This document shows positions 17,901 to 25,728 of a DNA stretch of 64,000 nt, one piece after another. The stretch is taken from the NCBI GenBank assembly GCA_016788705.1, contig JAEUSQ010000038.1:66194-130193 (forward strand). Reading direction: 5' to 3'. A model generated the notes under the pieces. The model was not told the DNA's origin. It saw nothing but the letters and a program-made list of their open reading frames with translations, and ran no database searches. Origin of the DNA: Bacteroidetes Order II. bacterium. Lineage in GTDB: Bacteria; Bacteroidota; Rhodothermia; Rhodothermales; UBA2364. The position numbers and the translations under genes are program-made. Each line of letters begins with the position of its first letter. Position 1 is the stretch's first letter.

Positions 17901-18186
17901 TACGGAGTTTATTGTCTCCCTCGGTGATCCCACTCAGCCAGATCCCTCCAGCAAAGATGGCTTCGGCTGCACCGCCTTTGGGAACGGTATAAACGTTGGG
18001 GTCTCCATTCCAGAACAAGCCCCCTACGTTCAGGATCCGCGCCCGAACGTTGTTGACGTCTAAGTATTTTTCGGCTTTCCCGTTAACACAGTTCCCTACG
18101 GTCTGGGCCTCGGCGCGGGGCGCAAAGAAGGCAAAGCAGAGAACAATAGCCAAGAAGGAAAGACCTTTATGGATGTAAGAATGCAT
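14920..18186 (-). CDS. Large secreted protein with Fn3-like region and C-terminal sorting-like domain
   Basis: This 1088-residue protein has a signal peptide (about residues 1-28, ending AEA). The N-terminal 440 residues are rich in Gly, Asn and aromatic residues, with no catalytic motif I recognise. A fibronectin-III-like stretch begins near residue 445 (PDAPNVTVSANDGQIFLNWSW). The last 95 or so residues (NPYKG, then RVFTLDGTLVRTL, then MYLIHVDVPNVGEKVLKFGVV) resemble a type IX secretion/FlgD-like sorting domain, which predicts export and surface attachment. The start has a strong Shine-Dalgarno (GAGGAGAATC). The gene lies between the TonB-dependent receptor and the PorV-like gene on the same strand, which suggests a receptor-associated surface protein. 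The substrate is unknown. Confidence 0.7.
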   Translation of the reverse strand: MHSYIHKGLSFLAIVLCFAFFAPRAEAQTVGNCVNGKAEKYLDVNNVRARILNVGGLFWNGDPNVYTVPKGGAAEAIFAGGIWLSGITEGDNKLRMAAATYGTWEFWPGPLDANGNPPADCSTYDRIYKVSLTDITTLNETGVATSDLAEWPWQIGAPVKDGDGNPNNYDITKGDRPDMIGDQMIWWVMNDVGNAHKRTSTDPIGVEVQTTAFAFNQAGDLGNMTFYRTKIIYKGKSNLTETMLSLWSDVDLGDSSDDYLGVDTTLSLGYVYNSDENDGGDHGYGAAPPAIGYDFFQGPLVNGKRLGVTYFHYFLNGSPVCGDPAASSTEYRYAQTGRCRDGRRLSATGDGSSGNPPYSNFAFTGDPVTGRGWSEMNNNGAGGRSPNGDRRFVMSTGPWTMKPGEVQEIVYGIVWARAKTALGSLAKLRLADTKAQDLFNNNFVAPNPPDAPNVTVSANDGQIFLNWSWPANSDNYLGSYKETKYAYDLEGYIVKQYATEVDQEGTVIAVYDKNNGIQRIYDVDENDPLASALVVAGSDSGLKTSHIVDGVINYQNTYFGVQAYAYNPAGVPKVLLGIEKRVEFVPTDAQALNGGTKLQAKAGDVVTSTSVGSSTDGYVTATVVDPLAITGDEYQVKFYNHTIGSATYKTYDIINVTKNNTVVFDGKKAVATLGTNAPENVPVTTIDGLQFTVYGAPNGFKSFQVVANAGGPLAVPEMGAFAFNASGFPCLGPAGQADGTCSLSGTRDRPAIAVQQKATGAGLGWGIHTADNGSRAAYSAFTARTTRDGASWGKIVPFDFEIRFTAAGGKGVEFNSNNTVMDVPFEIWNIGSGTPANTADDVRMIPSILENGPNGLAAGIAGRVEDKIFNLSAADHTISGGADDPYTDAIYWVNPTDMTPGQGGYNATIANAAAGGVWSSAREVMARMVLVNWNGGTAAPYAREMPEVGTVFRINSTKPNVPGVVHKIATADKKTLTGDATNFSLDRIGITPNPYKGASAFETSNIKDEVRFTDLPDNCTIRVFTLDGTLVRTLSHNSANGYLTWDMANENGLRLASGMYLIHVDVPNVGEKVLKFGVVRKKIQLSAF

Positions 18187-18224
18187 TTTTGATTCTCCTC
18201 AAAAGTTGTTTAATACCATCCTAA

Positions 18225-18244
18225 GCCCTGCCATAAAGCAGGGC
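18225..18244 (-). promoter_or_regulatory. Intercistronic stem-loop
   Basis: GCCCTGC (18225-18231) and GCAGGGC (18238-18244) pair perfectly around a 6-nt loop, 18 bp after the receptor's stop and before the next gene. No T-run follows, so it looks like an mRNA-stabilising or processing hairpin that could allow the genes to be expressed at different levels, not a full terminator. Confidence 0.55.
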
Positions 18245-18262
18245 CAGATGGCAAAGGGATCC

Positions 18263-21200
18263 TTAGAAGGTGAAGCGTAAACCGAGACGCATGGTGCGCG
18301 GCAAGCCGTATCCACCTCGGTTGTTGTTGCCAATCAAGGAATACTGGTCGCGACGGAGGCTACCCACTGGATACTTGGCAAGCCCATCCGGCTCAATCAA
18401 GAATCCGTCATAATCTGGCAAACCAGTTGCAGCATACACACCAAAGATATTTTCTTGGTTCAAGAGGTTTTGTACTTCCAGATAGGCCACCATTGCAGCT
18501 TTGCTCGTACCAAAGCTAAAACGGCGATCAATCTTAAGGTCAACACGGCTCGTTGGTGGCATTTCTCCGTTATTAATACCGCCTACCAAGAAGCCCGCTA
18601 CTTCCGGCCCCGGAGAGATGGCATCTACTGCACGGGTACGCATGGTGTAAGGACGTCCGGTTTTAAATACACCCAGTACGTTTACCCCAAAGTTTTCGAG
18701 GAGGTTCATCCCTGCGATTTCAGGGCCTTCCCCTTTACCCAGACGATAGTCTAAGGAAACGTTTACGGCATGACGGTTGTCAAAGTTCATCCGGCTAAGG
18801 AAGTTCGGATAGAATGGGTCTTCTCCACCTAACCAAGAAATATTACCGAAAGTTGCAGGATCCGATCCCGTTCCTTCTGCAAAGGAAAGCGTATAATTCA
18901 CGTTCATTTGGAAGCCCTTCATCCGGCGGAGTTCTACCTCGGCTTCGATCCCTTTGATGGAAGCAAAGTCCACGTTTTGACGTTGGTCATTGGCCGACCA
19001 TGGGTAGGTGAAGATCAGCTTACGGTTGCCCACTTGGCCTTTTTGCTGACGGATGAACCCGGTTAGCGTTGCGGCCATTTTCTCACCCAAACGTTGACGG
19101 AAACCAAGCGAGTACTCGATGGTACGCGGCGGTGCAAGGTCGGTGTTGCTGGCCAAACTTCCTGAGTTTTCCCGTTGGAGACGCAAGTAGCCATACGTAG
19201 AAAGATAGTTAGAACCTGGACGTTGCGAGGTGACACCATAGCTGGCGAAGAACAACGCTTGGTCGGTTACAGGGAAACTCATCCCAATACGCGGCATCAG
19301 GTTCAAGCGAGGTTTGTAGTCTTTAAACGCACCCGGAGTCATGTCTTCCGACTTAGAAACGTGCTTAGCACCAAAATCATTACGGAGTTGCACGAATGTT
19401 GTGGCTTCACCATTGGCCGTAAAGAAGTCACCATCAATACTGCGATAACCCACAATGGCTTGTTTGCTGTCGCCGTCTTTGTATAAGACACCAAAGTCTT
19501 CACCAATGTTAGAAGGACGATTCGCCACTTCGTTGGCGCGGATGATTTCCACCAACGCATACGGATCTTTCAGAACAAGCGCATTGTTGTCAAAAATATC
19601 GGCACGGAGACCGAGGTTCAACACCAAGTCTTTGTATTCAATTTTGTCTTGGATGAAACCACCAAAGAAGATCGGACGATAAGGTGCGGTATTGGCATAG
19701 CTCTTGTCCAATTTGGAATCTTTGGAAATGGCCACCAAGTTGGCAATGTCTTCGGAGTCGGTTTCTTCTGTACCAAGGTAGTTATACCCAAAGTAGGCGA
19801 TGTTCTTGTCTAAGGCGCCAAAGACCAAATCGTTCCAAGTGGCAACTTTACCTTGGTCTTTAAGGGTTACTTCTACGTTGCCATCATCATACAAGCGGGC
19901 CAAAGAACCGGGCGCTACGCTATACGAACGTTGGGTTTGTTGTTCATACTCGGCACCAAACTGAATCTGGTGGATACCCAACTGTGTGGTGGCTTCAGCC
20001 GAGAAGTGCGTTTTTTGGGTACGGCTCTTGGCATAGTTCGGCAAGAATGCACCCGGCATGCTATAAAAACCATTTACGCCAATACTCGCAAAAACACCAT
20101 CCTTGGCAATTTGATTAAATGCGATATCGGTCAAGGCTCCGCTTGTAAGCGTGGAAACGCTCGAACGATACTTGGCATTCATGGCGTTTGCAGCATTATC
20201 AATATCACCGTAGAACAACGCATCCTCTACTTTATTGCTGAAGTTTGGGTTGTAGGTGACGCTGTTGGCATCTACATAGTCAAACTGCAATTGATAGAAG
20301 GTATTGTTGGAGAGGCGGTGCGTAAGGGTAGCAAATCCTTGACGGTTGCTGCTCTCGTTTTTCGTAAAGAAGTTGTAGTTGGAAATCGCTGTTCCACCGC
20401 CACCAGTATTGCTGGCAGTTTGGGAACCACCTACACGAAGCCGAACGGCTTTGGTCACGTCAAAAGTAAAGTTCCCACGCAGGTTTAGTCGTTCAAAGTT
20501 GTCGCGGCTGGCAGCACGCTTTTCGTACTGATCAATCGGAAGGACTTCCCCTTTGCGCCACATTTCAACAACGGTTCCCCCAACTAAGTTCAATTTATTG
20601 TCGGCGCCAATATCTACTTTACGGACTTCGTTGCCCGCTTTATCAATAAATATCAAGTTGGTTCCGTCATATACAGGCAAGTGGGTTGCTGCATCCACCT
20701 TGATGCGGGTGCCGTCGGGCAAATCGCCTGGTAGGTCCACATACGATTTAACACCTGCACTATTCACCACGGCGAGTACTTGTGGGCTGTTTTGCCACTC
20801 GGCAACCAATGCTTCAGGAATAGCCGGGAATTTTTTCCATGAAGGGTTGGTATCCAATTGGTTGGTGTAGGATCCTGAAGCAAAGAAACTCAGTTTGCCT
20901 TTCACAAGGGGGCCACCCAAAGAAGCCTCTGCTAAGTTATAGCCATAAGGATCTAAGAACTCGGAAGATACGCCTTCCACGGTTCCAAAGAACTTTGTGG
21001 CGCCAGATTTGGTGGTGATGTTTACCACACCCGACATGGCATCTCCGTAGCGGGCCGAGATATTGCCCACCATCATTTCCTGTTCGGAAATAGCGCCTTG
21101 CGGAATGGCCAGATCACCTGTTCGGATACCATCCACGAAATAAACAATTTCACCACTCCGACCACCGCGGGCATTCGAGCCACCACGGTCGGTTGTGGAA

Positions 21201-21667
21201 ATACCCGCCTGAATGCCGAGGGCACCGTTTACACCACGAACCGGAAGGTTCTGGATGTCTTCACCACTAATCGTTTTTTCTGCCCCAACGGCATCCTTCG
21301 CGATCAATGGTTTTTCATAAACGATTTCAACGGATGTGACGGTTGAATTTTCCTCTACCAGAGCAAAATTCAGTTCAGTGGTACGTCCGGAACTAATCCG
21401 TACGCCCAATTCACTTTTGTTTTTGTAACCGACGAACGATGCTCTCACATTGTAGGAACCGACAGGTACCCCAATGATAAAGTAGTTTCCGTTTACGTCG
21501 CTTACCGCTCCCAACTGAGTGCCCTCCACCTGTACAGTGGCACCCGGGATTCCGGTTCCCGCAGCAGCGTCGGTGACGCGCCCGGAAATCTTACCCGTGT
21601 TTTGTGCCAACGCCAGGAAAGGAAGGCAAAGCAGTGTTAGCACTAGTGTACTCCATTTGCGAGACAT
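18263..21667 (-). CDS. TonB-dependent receptor with N-terminal carboxypeptidase-regulatory-like domain
   Basis: This 1134-residue outer-membrane transporter has a signal peptide (about 1-21), then a CarboxypepD_reg-like beta-sandwich (about 25-105: GKISGRVTDAAAGTGIPGAT). A plug domain follows (about 115-235: AKDAVGAEKTISGEDIQNLPVRG, split by me from GGSNARGGRSGEIVYFVDG and YGDAMSGVVNITTKSG). The remainder is a 22-strand-type barrel ending in a terminal Phe (RLGLRFTF). Such receptors import large ligands using TonB and the proton motive force. No SusD-like lipoprotein is adjacent; the partners are the 1088-residue secreted protein and a PorV-like barrel. A strong Shine-Dalgarno (GAGGAGG) precedes the ATG at 21665-21667. 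The upstream 630 bp hold two cre-like sites, so a LacI-type regulator may control it. The ligand is unknown. Confidence 0.92.
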   Translation of the reverse strand: MSRKWSTLVLTLLCLPFLALAQNTGKISGRVTDAAAGTGIPGATVQVEGTQLGAVSDVNGNYFIIGVPVGSYNVRASFVGYKNKSELGVRISSGRTTELNFALVEENSTVTSVEIVYEKPLIAKDAVGAEKTISGEDIQNLPVRGVNGALGIQAGISTTDRGGSNARGGRSGEIVYFVDGIRTGDLAIPQGAISEQEMMVGNISARYGDAMSGVVNITTKSGATKFFGTVEGVSSEFLDPYGYNLAEASLGGPLVKGKLSFFASGSYTNQLDTNPSWKKFPAIPEALVAEWQNSPQVLAVVNSAGVKSYVDLPGDLPDGTRIKVDAATHLPVYDGTNLIFIDKAGNEVRKVDIGADNKLNLVGGTVVEMWRKGEVLPIDQYEKRAASRDNFERLNLRGNFTFDVTKAVRLRVGGSQTASNTGGGGTAISNYNFFTKNESSNRQGFATLTHRLSNNTFYQLQFDYVDANSVTYNPNFSNKVEDALFYGDIDNAANAMNAKYRSSVSTLTSGALTDIAFNQIAKDGVFASIGVNGFYSMPGAFLPNYAKSRTQKTHFSAEATTQLGIHQIQFGAEYEQQTQRSYSVAPGSLARLYDDGNVEVTLKDQGKVATWNDLVFGALDKNIAYFGYNYLGTEETDSEDIANLVAISKDSKLDKSYANTAPYRPIFFGGFIQDKIEYKDLVLNLGLRADIFDNNALVLKDPYALVEIIRANEVANRPSNIGEDFGVLYKDGDSKQAIVGYRSIDGDFFTANGEATTFVQLRNDFGAKHVSKSEDMTPGAFKDYKPRLNLMPRIGMSFPVTDQALFFASYGVTSQRPGSNYLSTYGYLRLQRENSGSLASNTDLAPPRTIEYSLGFRQRLGEKMAATLTGFIRQQKGQVGNRKLIFTYPWSANDQRQNVDFASIKGIEAEVELRRMKGFQMNVNYTLSFAEGTGSDPATFGNISWLGGEDPFYPNFLSRMNFDNRHAVNVSLDYRLGKGEGPEIAGMNLLENFGVNVLGVFKTGRPYTMRTRAVDAISPGPEVAGFLVGGINNGEMPPTSRVDLKIDRRFSFGTSKAAMVAYLEVQNLLNQENIFGVYAATGLPDYDGFLIEPDGLAKYPVGSLRRDQYSLIGNNNRGGYGLPRTMRLGLRFTF

Positions 21668-22050
21668 ATGCTACCTCCTCCGTAATGGGTTGTTTGGTAA
21701 TGATTTGGGTTGTTGTTTGTTTGGCTGAATGCTAAAGTGAGTTTCACTTCAGGGTTGGCTGATAAAAAACCGTCTTGGAGCAGGGAGGGCTAATCCCGGG
21801 CCACGAGACGGCGGTTGGTTTCATGTTTATGGGCAGCGTGTGCTGTTTGGGTCGGAACGTATGTTGAGCAGCAGTAACCATTTACCATATACTACTTTTG
21901 TTTTTAGATCAATGGTGGGGTTCATGACACCTCAATATACGACGGCTTTTACCGAACTCAAATATAGCAACCCAATAAGATTAATGTCAAGAAAAACAAA
22001 TTCCCTTTCAAAATCAAGTCAATTTTACGTCCCCGCAACTTATTAAAGGC

Positions 22051-22064
22051 TGAAAGCGCTAACA
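22051..22064. promoter_or_regulatory. cre-like LacI-family operator, site 1
   Basis: TGAAAGCGCTAACA matches every position of the catabolite-responsive-element consensus TGNAARCGNWWWCA, the kind of near-palindrome bound by LacI/GalR-family repressors. It lies about 390 bp upstream of the receptor start. No LacI-family gene is in the window, so the regulator is unknown. Confidence 0.5.
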
Positions 22065-22224
22065 GCTTGTTTTTACTTAACAAATCGCTTGACTATTTTG
22101 AATTTCTACAATGCAAAAACATATCTATATCACACTATTTAAACTTAAATATTTTAATTTATTAATTTCTACTCATCGCCATATGGTCTCCCTCTCTGGG
22201 TGCAATTCTTAAATATTTTTTGAC

Positions 22225-22238
22225 TGAAAGCGTTATCT
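22225..22238. promoter_or_regulatory. cre-like LacI-family operator, site 2
   Basis: TGAAAGCGTTATCT fits the same consensus at 13 of 14 positions, and shares its first eight bases with the site at 22051, 174 bp away and in the same orientation. Paired sites at this distance could support repression by DNA looping. Confidence 0.45.
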
Positions 22239-22302
22239 GGATAAAAAAATCGGCCTTATCCAAAGAAACACAGACAGAAAGCCCATCCGATTCAGTCAAC
22301 GC

Positions 22303-22345
22303 CAACAGAAAAGGTTGTCCGAATAACGGACAACCTTTTCTGTTG
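22303..22345 (-). terminator. Strong terminator after serA
   Basis: A perfect 19-bp stem (22303-22321 with 22327-22345) closes a 5-nt loop, with AACCTTTTCTG in the descending arm on the minus strand. It lies 16 bp after the end of serA. The symmetry would make it act in either direction, isolating serA from the receptor control region. Confidence 0.8.
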
Positions 22346-22361
22346 TTTGGTGGCGCGTTCC

Positions 22362-23951
22362 TTATGGCACATAGACTACTTTAACATTTCGAACGCCATC
22401 TATGGCCTCAATTTGTGTTTTTACCACTTCTGTTATGGTATCGTCCACACATACTGCCGTGATGGCTTCCCCCCCTTTCCCCGAACGTCCAAGGGTAAAA
22501 GTGGCAATATTGATTTGGTTTTCTGCCAAAATACGCCCAACGGCAGCAACCATACCGGGACGGTCCACATTGGTATAAAATAAAATATGGCCCTCTGGCT
22601 TCACTTCGAGCGGGAACCCGTCTATTTGAACCATTCGCGGATCTTCCCCGACAAAAACCGTTCCTGCCAGTTTACGTATGCCCGAAGACGTATGGAAGGT
22701 AATTTCGAGCAATTCCGTAAAGTTTCCGGCATCGTCACTCCGCTGTTCTTCGAACACCACCCCCATTTCGTGGGCAATCACCGAAGCATTAATGTAGTTC
22801 ACGTAGCTATGCCATTTCGATAAAATGCCACGCATTACAGCCAACGAGAGCAATTCGGAATATCGTTTGGGGACGTCCCCCATACAGCGAACCACCACTT
22901 TTTGGAGCGAACCATCCATCAGTTGTCCGGTCACCTGACCCAGTTTTTCTGCCAGTTTCAGGAAAGACTGAACTTCGCTGCGGGCAGCCATACGAATAGC
23001 AAAGGAGTTCACCGACGTCCGGACGGAGCGCCCTTGTAGCGCTTCAATCAATTCAGCAGTGACTTCTTCCGCCACTTTAAATTGGGCTTCTTTGGTAGAG
23101 GCGGCAATATGAGGGGTTGCGACCACATTCGGATGTTCAATTAATGGGCGCAAATGGGGGCTTGGCGGCTCTGTGGAATACACATCTAAGGCCGCTCCAC
23201 CCACCTGACCCGACTCCAAGGCCGCAAGAAGGTCTGCTTCATTGATGATTTCGCCTCTTGCACAATTCACCACCAGAACGCCTTTTTTACACTTGGCAAA
23301 TGTTTCTCGGTTCAATAAACCATTGGTTTCCTCGGTCAATGGCGTATGTACCGTAATGATGTCGCTTTGGGCATATAATTCGTTTAAAGAAACCAAAGCA
23401 ATGCCCAAGCGTTCGGCAACCGCATAATTCAACATAGGGTCATACGCCAACACATTCATGCCAAACCCCCGCATTCGCTCTGCCACGGCCCTGCCAATTT
23501 TTCCGGCTCCGATTACACCAAGTGTTTTGCCAAAAATCTCGGTTCCATTAAACTTATTCCGCTCCCAAGCGCCGGATTTTAAGGAGGCATGGGCTTGTGG
23601 TAAGTGTCGTGCCAATGATTGCATCATGGCACAAGTATGTTCGGCCGTAGAGAGGGTATTTCCATCCGGCGAGTTCATCACCAGCACACCCCGTCGGGTA
23701 GCCGCGTCCAAGTCCACATTATCCACGCCCACTCCGGCACGGCCAATCACCTTCAGGTTGGTGGCGGCTTCGATCAACTCTGCCGTAATCTTGGTTCCAC
23801 TCCGGATGATCCAACCTTCGTATTCTGGCAAAATGGCTTTCAGTTCCTCTTTTGGAAGTTTAAGCCGGACGTCGGCCTGAATCCCTTTTGCTTCCAACAT
23901 CGTGGCACATGCTTGGTCCACGGCATCGGTGATAATCACTTTTTGTTTCAT
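22362..23951 (-). CDS. serA: D-3-phosphoglycerate dehydrogenase, long (ACT-containing) form
   Basis: This enzyme oxidises 3-phosphoglycerate to 3-phosphohydroxypyruvate with NAD, the first step of serine synthesis. The 529-residue length is that of the long form with an extra allosteric-substrate-binding domain and a C-terminal ACT domain. The Rossmann motif GVIGAGKIG is at 145-153 with the NAD-ribose-binding Asp171. The catalytic residues are Arg232 (NCARGEI), Glu261 (YSTEPP) and His281 (TPHIAAS). The ACT domain (about 455-529: HILFYTNVDRPGMVAAVG) probably binds serine for feedback inhibition. It is cytoplasmic. The next gene upstream in the genome (engB) ends 40 bp away on the same strand, so a shared transcript is possible. 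Confidence 0.95.
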   Translation of the reverse strand: MKQKVIITDAVDQACATMLEAKGIQADVRLKLPKEELKAILPEYEGWIIRSGTKITAELIEAATNLKVIGRAGVGVDNVDLDAATRRGVLVMNSPDGNTLSTAEHTCAMMQSLARHLPQAHASLKSGAWERNKFNGTEIFGKTLGVIGAGKIGRAVAERMRGFGMNVLAYDPMLNYAVAERLGIALVSLNELYAQSDIITVHTPLTEETNGLLNRETFAKCKKGVLVVNCARGEIINEADLLAALESGQVGGAALDVYSTEPPSPHLRPLIEHPNVVATPHIAASTKEAQFKVAEEVTAELIEALQGRSVRTSVNSFAIRMAARSEVQSFLKLAEKLGQVTGQLMDGSLQKVVVRCMGDVPKRYSELLSLAVMRGILSKWHSYVNYINASVIAHEMGVVFEEQRSDDAGNFTELLEITFHTSSGIRKLAGTVFVGEDPRMVQIDGFPLEVKPEGHILFYTNVDRPGMVAAVGRILAENQINIATFTLGRSGKGGEAITAVCVDDTITEVVKTQIEAIDGVRNVKVVYVP

Positions 23952-23991
23952 GAAATTGGCTTATTATCGTTATACATTTTTTGCTATCGCC

Positions 23992-24621
23992 CTAAATACA
24001 TAAGTTCAGGATTGCTTCTCGTCCTATTTTCTTTACAGACGAGCTTTCAATAATTTGAACCTCCAAGGCTTTTTCCACCAACACCCGGTCTATTTCGCGC
24101 CGTGTTGCGTGCCGCTCTTTTTGGTTGAGTTTATCCATTTTTGTTAGCACCACCACATATAATACAGGCAACCCCTTCATAAACTCCATCACCTCCTGAT
24201 CCAAGTCGGTAGGTGGGTGGCGGCTGTCTATTAGATGAAAGACCGTTTGCAGGTTTTCCCGCTGGTTCAAATATCGGGTGATGAGCTTCCCCCAAGACAG
24301 GCGATTGGTTTTGGAGGTCCGTGCATAACCAAACCCTGGTAGGTCCACCAAGTAATAGGATTGGTTGACCATATAATAATTGAGGGTTTGCGTTTTGCCG
24401 GGCGTACCACTGGTATGGGCAAGCCCTCGGCGTCCCAGCAGCATGTTGATCAGCGAACTTTTTCCGACATTGGAGCGCCCCATGAAGGCAAATTCGGCAA
24501 GGCCATCTTCGGGCAAGTCGTTCCAACCGGAAGCGCTTTTCACAAACTGTACCTCCAGATGTGCGTCGCGTTTGGCAACCCATTTTTCCGGTTGCGGAGC
24601 AAATTCCAGAGGTTTTTCCAT
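23992..24621 (-). CDS. engB: Ribosome-biogenesis GTPase EngB (YihA/YsxC)
   Basis: This 209-residue TRAFAC GTPase helps assemble the large ribosomal subunit. G-motifs are visible: G1 GRSNVGKS (48-55), G2 threonine in SGTPGKTQ (71-78), G3 DLPGFGYA (93-100), G4 TKMD (160-163) and G5 around ESSSVKK. I start at the ATG at 24619-24621 (MEKPLEF). A start 27 nt further upstream lies inside the stem of the sucD terminator (24641-24664), so it is unlikely. The gene is cytoplasmic and essential in many bacteria. serA follows 40 bp downstream in the same direction. Confidence 0.93.
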   Translation of the reverse strand: MEKPLEFAPQPEKWVAKRDAHLEVQFVKSASGWNDLPEDGLAEFAFMGRSNVGKSSLINMLLGRRGLAHTSGTPGKTQTLNYYMVNQSYYLVDLPGFGYARTSKTNRLSWGKLITRYLNQRENLQTVFHLIDSRHPPTDLDQEVMEFMKGLPVLYVVVLTKMDKLNQKERHATRREIDRVLVEKALEVQIIESSSVKKIGREAILNLCI

Positions 24622-24630
24622 GATAGGCAA

Positions 24631-24664
24631 TAAAAAAAGGGGGCGCATCGAATCCGATACGCCC
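24631..24664 (-). terminator. Terminator after sucD
   Basis: On the minus strand GGGCGTATCG and CGATGCGCCC pair over 10 bp (one wobble) around a GATT loop, followed by CCTTTTTTTATT. It lies 10 bp past sucD and directly before engB, separating the two. Confidence 0.85.
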
Positions 24665-24673
24665 TAAAAACAA

Positions 24674-25543
24674 TTAAACCTTTAGTGCAGCGGCCACGGT
24701 CTCTCCAATGAGTGCCGGATTTTCCACAATCGTAGCACCCGCCGCTTTCAAAATAGCAAACTTTTCGTCGGCGGTACCTTTTCCACCCGATATAATGGCC
24801 CCTGCATGACCCATTCGGCGTCCTGGAGGAGCTGTTTTTCCGGCGATAAATGCAAACACAGGCTTGGTCATCGTCTTGATGAAATCGGCTGCTTCTTCCT
24901 CTGCGGTTCCACCAATTTCCCCGATCATCACCACCGCCTCGGTCTCGCCATCGGCCTCAAACAATTCAAGTGCATCACGGAAGCGGGTTCCAATAATAGG
25001 ATCCCCTCCAATACCAACTGCGGTAGATTGCCCCAAGCCGCGACGAGTGAGTTGGTCAACAGCTTCGTAGGTAAGCGTCCCAGAGCGCGAAACCACCCCA
25101 ACCGATCCGGGCGTAAAGATCATACCCGGCATAATCCCTACTTTTGCTTGATTAGGCGTAAGAACGCCTGGACAATTCGGCCCTACAAACCGCGCCCCAA
25201 CTTTTGCACCGTAATGATAAACGGGCAACATGTCCTTGACCGGAATCCCTTCGGTGATACAAATCACCAATTTAATGCCCGCATCAAAGGCTTCCAGAAT
25301 GGCATCTGCGGCAAATGCAGGCGGGACAAATATGATGGACGTATTGGCGTCTTCGGCTTCTACGGCTTTTTGCACCGTATCAAACACTGGGCGATCTAAG
25401 TGTTTGGTGCCGCCTTTGCCGGGCGTTACGCCCCCAATGACGTTTGTTCCATACTCAATCATCTGCTCGGCATGAAACGTGCCTTCCTTTCCGGTGAAAC
25501 CTTGAACCACAAGGCGGGTATTCCGATCTACAAGGATACTCAT
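24674..25543 (-). CDS. sucD: Succinyl-CoA synthetase alpha subunit
   Basis: This TCA-cycle subunit binds CoA and carries the phosphorylated histidine in the interconversion of succinyl-CoA and succinate with nucleotide synthesis. At 289 residues it is full length. The CoA-binding N-terminus shows [14 protein letters not shown] (12-25), and GGVTPGKGG lies at 37-45. The active-site His246 is in [14 protein letters not shown] (241-254). Glu208 in IGEIGG is also conserved. The beta subunit gene sucC is not adjacent on either side, unlike the common sucCD operon, so it must lie elsewhere. A strong terminator follows the gene. Start ATG at 25541-25543 has no Shine-Dalgarno. Confidence 0.95.
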   Translation of the reverse strand: MSILVDRNTRLVVQGFTGKEGTFHAEQMIEYGTNVIGGVTPGKGGTKHLDRPVFDTVQKAVEAEDANTSIIFVPPAFAADAILEAFDAGIKLVICITEGIPVKDMLPVYHYGAKVGARFVGPNCPGVLTPNQAKVGIMPGMIFTPGSVGVVSRSGTLTYEAVDQLTRRGLGQSTAVGIGGDPIIGTRFRDALELFEADGETEAVVMIGEIGGTAEEEAADFIKTMTKPVFAFIAGKTAPPGRRMGHAGAIISGGKGTADEKFAILKAAGATIVENPALIGETVAAALKV

Positions 25544-25728
25544 ACAGTTTTGGGCTTATAGGGTTGTGATTTTATTGATGTTCGCTATGGTTGAAATTGT
25601 TGAATAGAGGAAACTAAGCCACAGCGCCGGAAAGAAACATGAAGCAGATCGGCATTTCATGCGAAAGTTTGTGGAATTGCTTCAATGATACCACTGCCTT
25701 GCTCCATTCGGCGCGAGACATGGGTTCT

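Larger units (their letters stand above)
21668..22302. other. 635-bp AT-rich upstream region of the receptor operon
   Basis: No gene is supported here. The region contains two cre-like operators (annotated separately), an inverted repeat AAGTGA-GTT-TCACTT at 21735-21749, and a nested hairpin near the gene (CCGTCT at 21770-21775 pairing with AGACGG at 21806-21811). A strongly AT-rich block runs from about 21950 to 22170. It is the likely control region of the minus-strand surface operon. A 68-codon ORF at 21840-22046 has no gene-like features. Confidence 0.6.

Noticed and set aside
21840-22046. A 68-codon ORF containing NHLPYTTFVFRS, which recalls the translated sequencing-adapter artefact LPYTTLFRS.
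   Set aside because: The underlying bases (CCATATACTACTTTTG) are not adapter sequence, and the ORF lies in an AT-rich control region with no gene signs. The likeness is coincidental.
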